DNA of 64,000 bases from DASUPK01 sp963804595 (GTDB lineage: Bacteria; Actinomycetota; Thermoleophilia; Solirubrobacterales; 70-9). A program made the position numbers and the translations under genes. Location of the stretch: the NCBI GenBank assembly GCA_963804595.1, contig CAWDQZ010000004.1, positions 164,732-228,731 of the forward strand, written 5' to 3'. The notes under the pieces are model-generated. The model searched no databases. It had not been told where the DNA came from and saw only the letters and a list, made by a program, of their open reading frames with translations. Each line of letters begins with the position of its first letter. Positions within the stretch are counted from its first letter, which is position 1. Shown here in pieces: positions 58,455-64,000 of this stretch.

Positions 58455-58706
58455 CTAGTCGGCCTGGGCACCACGTCGGAACCAGGCCGAACGGTCCTTC
58501 CAGTCGTGCGCCATCAGGAAGCCGCCGGCGAGCGTCCAGGCGATCGCGCGGCTGGCATCCGTTCGCCCTGCCGCGAGCCGGGCCAGGCCGACGGCCGCCA
58601 GCGCCACCCCGGTGAGCCCGTGGTGGAGGCGCTGACCCCCCACCCAGAGCCGCCGAAGCTCCGGGTCCATTGCCACGATCCGGTTTCCGACCTTCCAGGG
58701 CTGCAT
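58455..58706 (-). CDS. Small membrane protein
   Basis: 83 residues: MQPWKVGNRIVAMDPELRRLWVGGQRLHHGLTGVALAAVGLARLAAGRTDASRAIAWTLAGGFLMAHDWKDRSAWFRR. Two helices, the first around LTGVALAAVGLARL and the second around RAIAWTLAGGFLMAHDW, with conserved-looking His residues (LHHG, AHDW). I recall similar short proteins in actinobacteria of unknown function. It is convergent to the UlaG-like gene. Confidence 0.55.
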   Translation of the reverse strand: MQPWKVGNRIVAMDPELRRLWVGGQRLHHGLTGVALAAVGLARLAAGRTDASRAIAWTLAGGFLMAHDWKDRSAWFRRGAQAD

Positions 58707-58793
58707 CGCTCTCAGCGCTCTTCATCGGATTCCGCGGTCGCGCGAATCAGCGCAACATTCAGTATTTGCAGCGCAAATTCCCCGATGGTCATA

Positions 58794-58815
58794 TAACTGG
58801 CCAGCCAGCCAGTTA
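58794..58815. promoter_or_regulatory. Operator-like inverted repeat before the R2-like gene
   Basis: TAACTGGC (58794-58801) and GCCAGTTA (58808-58815) are perfect inverted arms separated by 6 nt, 50 nt before the GTG at 58866. The size and spacing suit a TetR-type dimer, but no tetR gene is adjacent. Confidence 0.55.
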
Positions 58816-58865
58816 CTTTCGCTAGGCTGCGCTCGAGCGCAACGCGAGCCAGGAGAGGAGACCCA

Positions 58866-59807
58866 GTGGAGCCAGCTGAGGCGAAGACGCAGACCGGGCC
58901 ATCGAGGGTCGAGCGAGAGGATTTCAAGGCCACGTCGGACCCGGCCCTCCAGCGGGGCGACCGGAGTGACGTCAAGCTCCTCGACTACGGCCAGCTCTAC
59001 AACCTCTGGGAGAAGCAGCAGTGGCTCACCCAGGACCTCGACTTCTCCCAGGACCGCGTGGACTGGCACGAGCGGATCCCGGAGGATGAGCGCTTCCAGC
59101 GCATGTACGGGCTCTCCAGCTTCTTCATCGGCGAGCAGAAGGTCGCCGACGAGCTCGGCCCGATCATGCGCGCCTGCCCGACCGAGATGCAGCGGATCTT
59201 CCTCTGCACCCAGATCGCCGACGAGGCTCGGCACGTCCGCTTCTTCGACCGCTTCTTCAGCGAGGTCGGCGTGCTCGAGGGCACCGATGAGCTGCCGCAG
59301 CGCCTCGAGGCGCTCGACCAGCACATCAACGACTCCTTCCGAACCCTCTTCGACGACCTGCTGAAGAGCCGGGTCGACCGCCTGGGCGAGGAGCCCGAGG
59401 ACCGCGACGCCCTGGTCGAGGCGATCACGCTCTACCACATGGTGATCGAGGGGATGCTCGCCCTCACCGGGCAGCACTTCATCATCGAGTACAACGAGCG
59501 GATCGGGACGCTGCCGGGGTTCGTCGAGGGCTTCTCCAACGTCGCCCGCGACGAGCACCGCCACATCGCTTTCGGCGTTCGCTTCCTCACCGACTGCGTC
59601 CGCGAGGACGACCGCTACCGCGAGGTCATCCAGAAGATGCTCGAGCAGTCACTGCCGGTGGCCGATGGGGTCATCGAGCCGCCCTGGCCCGAGGAGGAGG
59701 ACAACACGGAGCTCTTCGGCGCGAGCCGCGAGGAGACCCACGCCTTCGCCGCCCAGGCGCTCACCAGGCGCCTGAAGGTGATCGGGCTGGCGCCCGCGAC
59801 CGCCTAG
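58866..59807 (+). CDS. R2-like diiron (ferritin-like) oxidase
   Basis: 313 residues with the two-helix-pair diiron site of ribonucleotide-reductase R2 proteins: FFIGEQKVADELGPIMRAC and CTQIADEARHVRFFDRFFSEVG (ExxH), then YHMVIEGMLALTGQHFIIEY and SNVARDEHRHIAFGVRFLTD (second ExxH). The pattern and length resemble R2-like ligand-binding oxidases, which carry a Mn/Fe site, as much as true NrdF; no nrdE or nrdI is adjacent. GAGGAGA precedes the GTG at 58866. An operator-like palindrome lies upstream. The reaction is not known from sequence. Confidence 0.88.
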   Translation: MEPAEAKTQTGPSRVEREDFKATSDPALQRGDRSDVKLLDYGQLYNLWEKQQWLTQDLDFSQDRVDWHERIPEDERFQRMYGLSSFFIGEQKVADELGPIMRACPTEMQRIFLCTQIADEARHVRFFDRFFSEVGVLEGTDELPQRLEALDQHINDSFRTLFDDLLKSRVDRLGEEPEDRDALVEAITLYHMVIEGMLALTGQHFIIEYNERIGTLPGFVEGFSNVARDEHRHIAFGVRFLTDCVREDDRYREVIQKMLEQSLPVADGVIEPPWPEEEDNTELFGASREETHAFAAQALTRRLKVIGLAPATA

Positions 59808-59819
59808 GCGCTCAGCGGC

Positions 59820-61616
59820 CTAGACGCTGGCCGCCGGCTGCTTCGAGCGCTTCTTCGGCGCCGGCTTCGACTTGCCGGAGGACTTCGTCTTGCTAGTCGA
59901 CTTCGAGGTCGACTTCGACTTGGTCGACTTGGACTTGCCTGTCGACTTGCCGGACTTGCCGCGCGACTTCGTGCGGTGCTTGCTGCGCTGGGGCGCGATG
60001 GTGGCGGGGGCCGGCGCCGTCTGCACGACGCCGGTCGTCGTCCCGGTGGAGGTGGTGGTGTTCGGGCACACAGGTGGTCGGCGCGCCGGGATCGGCGACG
60101 CCATCGCCGTCCGCGTCGCAGGTGGTCGAGGGCTCGACGCCGGTGGTGACCGGGCCGGTCTGCGCGGTGGTGGTCGTGCCCTTGGAGTCCGTGTTGGCCA
60201 GGCTGTTGCCCCCGTGCCGCTTTCGCTTGCCGGTAGGCAGGGCGCTGGAGGCGGTCCCGCCGGTCGTTCCTGGCTGCGAAGTCTGTGGCGGGACGGTGAC
60301 CGTCTCGCTCGGCGCCGGCGGCGTGGCGGTGGTCGGCGGCGTGGCGGCGGTCTCGGCCGGCGGCGTGGCGGGGACCGGCGGCGGGGTCGCCGGTGTGACG
60401 GCCGGCGCACGGTTCGCGTCGAACTTGCGCACCTTGGGCTCGGGCTTGGGCGAGGGGGCGGAGGTGACGTGCTGGATCTCGGCGGCGCCTCCCGCGAGGA
60501 TCGCGGCGGTGGCGATACCCGCGGCGGCCTTGGTGCCGATCGCGGCGGCGGCTCCGGTCGCGGCGGCGGCTGCGCCGCCACCCGCTGCGGCTCCGCCTGC
60601 GGCGGCGGCACCGGCGGCGGCACCGCCCGCGACGGCCGAACCGCCCGCGGCGGCAGCGCCCGCTCCCGCGGCTCCGGCGGCTCCGGCTCCCGCGGCGCCT
60701 GCCCCAGCGGCTCCGGCGCCCGCGGCACCCGCACCGGCAGCGCCGGCGCCCGCCGCGCCGCCGCCACCCGCACCGGCCGCGGCGCCACCGCCTCCTCCCC
60801 GAAGAGGCCGCTGAGCTTGCCGATCAGCACGCCCTTCAGGAGGAGCAGCGGGCCCGCCGGGAAGATCGCGGCCAGGGCCTTGGTGTCGGAGCGAAGCTGG
60901 GTGCGGAAGGCCTTGCAGGCGTCACAGCCTTTGATGTGGCGGCGGGCCGGGCCGTCGACCTTGGCGAGGCCCTCGGCCGCCTCGGCTAGCTCGATCCGGA
61001 CCTCGTCGCAGGTGAGCTGACGGGCCTGGCTGGAGTCGGCGAGCGCGATCCGCGCACGGACGAGGAGGCTCTTCACGCCAGGGACGGTGGTGTCCATAGC
61101 CGTGGCGATCTCCTCGTAGCTCATCGCGTCGATCTCGCGCAGGAGGAGGGCGGAGCGCTGGGTCTCGGGGAGTTGGCCGACGTCTGTCAGAAGACTGCGG
61201 AACTCCTCGCGGTTCTGGACGCGCTCGTGGGTGGTCACCCCATTCATGTGGGGGTGGGTGTCCATCGTGTCCTGCCCGTCCGCGGTGGGCTTGCGAAGGT
61301 GGTTGAGGGAGCGGTTCCGGGCGATCCGGTAGAGCCACGGGCGGACGGCGATCGGCCGCTCGTCGGCGACCATCGCGTTGTAGGCCGCCACGAAGACCTC
61401 CTGGAGCACGTCTTCGGCGTCCTCGGTCGAGCCCAGCATCTGGCGGCAGAAGCCCAGCAGGCGGGACTGGTAGCGCTCCACCAGCGTGTCGAAGGCGTGC
61501 TGGTGGCCCTTCCGGGTCAGGGCGACGAGTCTCTCGTCCTCCTGGAACCGGAGAAGGGGTGAGCGCCGGGCAAAAAGCCCGCGCCTTTGGGCGTGTGTGA
61601 GCGTCGAAGCTTCCAA
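59820..61616 (-). CDS. ECF-type sigma factor with fused zinc anti-sigma-like and membrane/extracellular region
   Basis: 598 residues in the open frame. Residues 20-195 form sigma2 (LVERYQSRLLGFCRQMLGSTEDAEDVLQEVF) and sigma4 (LLREIDAMSYEEIATAMDTTVPGVKSLLVRARIAL). A zinc anti-sigma-like motif HIKGCDAC (His227, Cys231, Cys234) follows. The frame then turns Pro/Arg-rich, whereas the next frame encodes Ala/Gly-rich sequence, a membrane-like AAAGIATAAILAGG, VRKFDANRAP and CDADGDGVADPG. It returns to the open frame near 60064 as TTTSTGTTTGVV and a Lys/Ser-rich tail. Two single-base errors, in the C-run 60797-60800 and the G-run 60064-60066, explain this. The start shown is a TTG at 61616. Confidence 0.82.
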   Translation of the reverse strand: MEASTLTHAQRRGLFARRSPLLRFQEDERLVALTRKGHQHAFDTLVERYQSRLLGFCRQMLGSTEDAEDVLQEVFVAAYNAMVADERPIAVRPWLYRIARNRSLNHLRKPTADGQDTMDTHPHMNGVTTHERVQNREEFRSLLTDVGQLPETQRSALLLREIDAMSYEEIATAMDTTVPGVKSLLVRARIALADSSQARQLTCDEVRIELAEAAEGLAKVDGPARRHIKGCDACKAFRTQLRSDTKALAAIFPAGPLLLLKGVLIGKLSGLFGEEAVAPRPVRVAAARRAPALPVRVPRAPEPLGQAPREPEPPEPRERALPPRAVRPSRAVPPPVPPPQAEPQRVAAQPPPRPEPPPRSAPRPPRVSPPPRSSREAPPRSSTSPPPPRPSPSPRCASSTRTVRRPSHRRPRRRSPPRRRPRPPPRRRPPPRRRRRARRSPSRHRLRSQERPAGPPPAPCLPASESGTGATAWPTRTPRARPPPRRPARSPPASSPRPPATRTAMASPIPARRPPVCPNTTTSTGTTTGVVQTAPAPATIAPQRSKHRTKSRGKSGKSTGKSKSTKSKSTSKSTSKTKSSGKSKPAPKKRSKQPAASV

Positions 61617-61794
61617 AGCGGGTGGCGGGGAACCTGCTCTCCCTGCTGATCGAACACCGTAGCAGCGGTCCGGTTGCGCTAAGCGGCTACTTAATCCCCT
61701 GGAAATCTGGGGGTGAACCGCGCCTTTCCGCCGCTATTTGCGGGGATTTCCTCCTCCTCTGGAAGGCATTCTCCGGGACCGGCTTAAGGCTTGC

Positions 61795-63309
61795 CTAAGC
61801 AGCCTGGCGGAGCTCGGCAGCCTCGCCCTCGATGCCCACGGGGGCACCCTCCTCGATTTCGGCTTCGACTTCCGCCGGGGTCGGCGAGCGCAGGGCGAAG
61901 ATCGCGATCGCGATGCCGATGGCGGCGGCCCCGGCCGCGATCAGGAAGGCGAGGTGGTAGCCGCCGCTCAGCGCCTGGGTGGCGCTCTGGCCGGCGGCCT
62001 CGAGGGCGTTCGTCCGATCGGTCGCGATCGTCCCCAGCGCGGCCAGGCCGATCGCCGCCGAGAGCTGGATCGAGACCTGGATCGTCCCCGATCCGAGGCC
62101 CGCATCCCGGGCGGGCACGTCCTCCATCGCGATCATCATCAGGGGCGGGTTGGCGGCCCCGAAGCCGAAGCCGAGCAGGGCGAAGGCGGCGAAGATCGTG
62201 GGGAAGTAGGGGGTCGACTCGCCGGCCTGGGAGAAGAGCAGCAGGCCGGTCACCGGACCGGCGATGCCGGCGATCAGGGTCGGCTTGGGGCCGAAGCGCT
62301 CCACCAGCCGGGCCGCGAGGCCGGCGGACATCGTCGCCAGCGCGACGCTCATCGCAAGGAAGGCGAGGCCGATCTCGATCGGGCTCCAGCCGCGGACGTG
62401 CTGGAAGTAGAGGGCGCCGAGGAAGAAGGTCGAGTAGGCGCCGGTGACCAGGAAGCCGCGGACCAGGTTGGCGGTCACCAGGCTCCGATTGCCGAGCACC
62501 CGCAGCGGCATGATCGGGTTCGCGATTCTCGACTCGAGGGCGACGAAGCCGGCCAGCAGCAGGGCCGCGGCGCCGACCAGGGCGAGGGTGCGATCCCCGG
62601 TCCAACCCCACTCAGGGATCTTGATCAGGGCGTAGATCGCGGCGATCGAGGAAGCGGTGATCAGGACCGAGCCGAGCCAGTCGATCCGGCCGTTCTGCCC
62701 GATGCCCTCGTTCTCCGCGATCAGCCTGCGGCCGAGCACATAGGCGACGGCGCCGATCGGCAGGTTGACGAAGAAGATCCAGTGCCAGCTGATCGTCTCG
62801 GTGAGGGCGCCGCCGAGCAGCAGGCCGAGGGAGGCGCCGCCCGCGATCACGAACGTGTAGAGGCTCATCGCCTTGGCGCGTTCCGCGGGCTGGGGGAACT
62901 CGACGGCGATGATCGCGATGATCACCGCCGAGACGAGGGCAGCGGCGGCGCCCTGGAGCAGTCGGGCGACCACCAGGACGCCGCCGCTGGGGGAGAGGCC
63001 GCAGAGCATCGAGGCGACCACGAAGGAGAGGACGCCGAGCAGGAAGACCCGCTTGCGCCCGAAGAGGTCGCCCAGGCGGCCCGCAAGGAGGAGGAGACTG
63101 CCGAAGGTGATCAGGTAGCCGTCGATCACCCAGGTGAGGCTCGACTGGCTGAAGTTCAGGTCGGACTGGATCGAGGGCAGCGCGACGTTGACGATCGTCG
63201 TGTCGAGAATGACCATCAGCTGGCCCAGGCAGACCACGAAGAGCGCGATCCAGCGCTTTCGGTCGCTGCGCGCCCGATTAGTCGCTAATGTGTGGGTAGT
63301 AGCCTCCAC
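61795..63309 (-). CDS. MFS transporter, DHA2 (EmrB/QacA-like) family
   Basis: 504 residues with 14 predicted helices. Motifs include LGQLMVILDTTIVNVALPSIQSDL (helix 1, motif D1), WVIDGYLITFGSLLLLAGRLGDLFGRKRVFLLG (motif A) and VVARLLQGAAAALV (motif C-like region), with the loop between helices 6 and 7 in place. Drug/H+ antiport of cationic or amphipathic compounds is the usual role. The start is uncertain: GTG at 63309, 63321 or 63339 are all in frame; 63309 leaves the repeat operator in the leader. It faces a MarR-type gene divergently, a common drug-efflux pairing. Confidence 0.93.
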   Translation of the reverse strand: MEATTHTLATNRARSDRKRWIALFVVCLGQLMVILDTTIVNVALPSIQSDLNFSQSSLTWVIDGYLITFGSLLLLAGRLGDLFGRKRVFLLGVLSFVVASMLCGLSPSGGVLVVARLLQGAAAALVSAVIIAIIAVEFPQPAERAKAMSLYTFVIAGGASLGLLLGGALTETISWHWIFFVNLPIGAVAYVLGRRLIAENEGIGQNGRIDWLGSVLITASSIAAIYALIKIPEWGWTGDRTLALVGAAALLLAGFVALESRIANPIMPLRVLGNRSLVTANLVRGFLVTGAYSTFFLGALYFQHVRGWSPIEIGLAFLAMSVALATMSAGLAARLVERFGPKPTLIAGIAGPVTGLLLFSQAGESTPYFPTIFAAFALLGFGFGAANPPLMMIAMEDVPARDAGLGSGTIQVSIQLSAAIGLAALGTIATDRTNALEAAGQSATQALSGGYHLAFLIAAGAAAIGIAIAIFALRSPTPAEVEAEIEEGAPVGIEGEAAELRQAA

Positions 63310-63315
63310 GCGGAT

Positions 63316-63351
63316 CTTCACTATATCAAGGATTATCACTAGATCAAGGAT
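63316..63351. promoter_or_regulatory. Tandem 18-bp operator-like repeats between MFS and MarR genes
   Basis: CTTCACTATATCAAGGAT (63316-63333) and TATCACTAGATCAAGGAT (63334-63351) match at 15 of 18 positions. The repeat covers the short region between the divergent genes, so it is a good candidate for the MarR-type binding site. Confidence 0.65.
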
Positions 63352-63383
63352 GATCCGTGAATGAGGCTACGATTGGGAGAGAG

Positions 63384-63819
63384 ATGACGACGCAAGCACC
63401 ATCCGTCGCGGGGACGATGAACCTGCTGACGCGCCTGTCCCGCGTCGTCTATCGCAGCGCGACCCCCGAGCTGCATCGGCGTGAAGCTGAAGGAGTTCGT
63501 CGCGCTCACCTATCTGCGCGAGAGCAGCCGCGCCACCCAGCAGAAGCTGGCGAAGACGCTGATGATGGACGCGAACAACTGCGTGATCCTGCTCAACGGC
63601 CTGGAGGAGAACGGCCTGATCGAGCGGACCCGCGACCCCGAGGACCGCCGCCGCCACATCGTCGCGATCACGCCGAAGGGACAGCGCGCCCTGGAGAAGG
63701 CCGAGCACGAGCTCGAGACCGTCGAGGACGACGTGCTCGGCAACCTCGACGCCTCGGAGCGCGACCAGCTGCGCGAGCTCTTAGCGAAGGCGCTCGAGGA
63801 CCACTCGCTGGCGATCTAG
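63384..63819 (+). pseudogene. MarR-family regulator with a one-base frame break
   Basis: A complete MarR protein is readable only in two frames. From the ATG at 63384 (GGGAG upstream): MTTQAPSVAGTMNLLTRLSRVVYRSATPEL, then from 63475 in the +1 frame IGVKLKEFVALTYLRESSRATQQKLAKTLMMDANNCVILLNGLEENGLIERTRDPEDRRRHIVAITPKGQRALEKAEHELE. Removing the C at 63474 gives a continuous gene of about 145 residues. The winged-helix core (LTYLRE to RRHIVAITPKG) is intact. It is divergent from the DHA2 exporter, which it probably represses. The break may be a real mutation or a sequencing error. Confidence 0.85.
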
Positions 63820-63856
63820 TCCGGCCGGCGAGGCAACCTCGGGCGAATCCGTGTCT

Positions 63857-63941
63857 GCCGGGGTGATGGAATGGCAGACATAGCGCCCTTAAAAGGCGCG
63901 GCCCCTTCGGGGGCGTGTGGGTTCGAATCCCACCCCCGGCA
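63857..63941 (+). tRNA. tRNA-Leu (UAA)
   Basis: The cloverleaf is complete: acceptor arm GCCGGGG with CCCCGGC, an anticodon stem GCGCC/GGCGC holding the loop CTTAAAA (anticodon TAA), a long class II variable arm (GGCCCC TTCG GGGGCG) and the T arm GTGGG TTCGAAT CCCAC. The discriminator base is A; CCA is not encoded. The long variable arm with TAA anticodon fixes Leu. Confidence 0.97.
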
Positions 63942-63952
63942 CTACAACCCCG

Positions 63953-64000
63953 CCGAACGTCCGAACGTCCGGCCTATAGGGCGGACTTTGGGACGTTCGG
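63953..64000. repeat. Inverted and direct repeats just after tRNA-Leu
   Basis: CCGAACGT is repeated at 63953 and 63961, and the last bases of the window (63990-64000, GGGACGTTCGG) are its reverse complement, with 19 nt between the arms. It may be a terminator for the tRNA or the edge of an element beyond the window; the end is cut off. Confidence 0.55.

Noticed and set aside
61738..63288. 516-codon plus-strand reading opposite the MFS gene
   Set aside because: Hydrophilic repeats typical of the antisense of membrane helices.

Overview
The window is high-GC chromosomal DNA from an actinobacterium. I infer the class Thermoleophilia (Solirubrobacterales-like) from the GC-rich codons, several SnoaL-like proteins starting MSEENVE, a secreted protein ending in a Lys/Cys tail, many GTG/TTG starts and the mix of housekeeping genes. 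No plasmid, phage or insertion-sequence hallmark was seen, and taxonomy cannot be proved by eye.

Layout. 0-5.1 kb: HNH-type protein, GlxA-like regulator with a DJ-1/PfpI neighbour, then glmU-prs (UDP-GlcNAc and PRPP synthesis). 5.1-10.4 kb: a loose accessory region of small secreted proteins, SnoaL-like genes and gene remnants. 10.5-16 kb: GDPD, ABC1 kinase, ribosomal L25, pth, enoyl-CoA hydratase-like and FkbM methyltransferase genes. 16-19 kb: a leftward operon for the E1alpha, E1beta and E2 subunits of a branched-chain 2-oxoacid dehydrogenase.

19.2-30.5 kb is the most unusual part: a compact nonribosomal peptide locus. It holds a DpgC-like cofactor-free dioxygenase, an NRPS with domains A-T-C-A-T-T (split by one apparent frameshift), a thioesterase with a Cys nucleophile, a Sfp-type phosphopantetheinyl transferase, a JmjC/cupin oxygenase, a SAM methyltransferase and a convergent sulfotransferase. 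This set could load, condense, oxidise, methylate, perhaps sulfate and release a small aminoacyl or aryl product. The usual DpgA, DpgB and DpgD partners are absent.

30.6-37.7 kb is housekeeping: mfd, a membrane-anchored parvulin-like chaperone, mazG, eno and a DivIC/FtsB-like protein. 37.8-46.7 kb is a translationally coupled run of four paralogous polytopic membrane proteins of about 750 residues. 46.8-53.5 kb: small conserved proteins, csrA, a SnoaL-like gene, a hydrolase-glycosyltransferase fusion with its TetR regulator, a thermonuclease-like lipoprotein and a class I aldolase. Two copies of a structured repeat here each abut a stop codon. 53.5-64 kb: YbdK-type ligase, HxlR regulator, rhomboid-like pseudoprotease, O-methyltransferase, GNAT, UlaG-like hydrolase, R2-like diiron protein, a one-piece sigma/anti-sigma-like membrane protein, a DHA2 exporter with a divergent MarR regulator, and tRNA-Leu(UAA).

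Several conserved genes (NRPS, sigma factor, MarR, possibly the NRPS/thioesterase junction) contain single-base frame breaks, some in short G/C runs. Sequencing or assembly indels should be excluded before any is called a real mutation.
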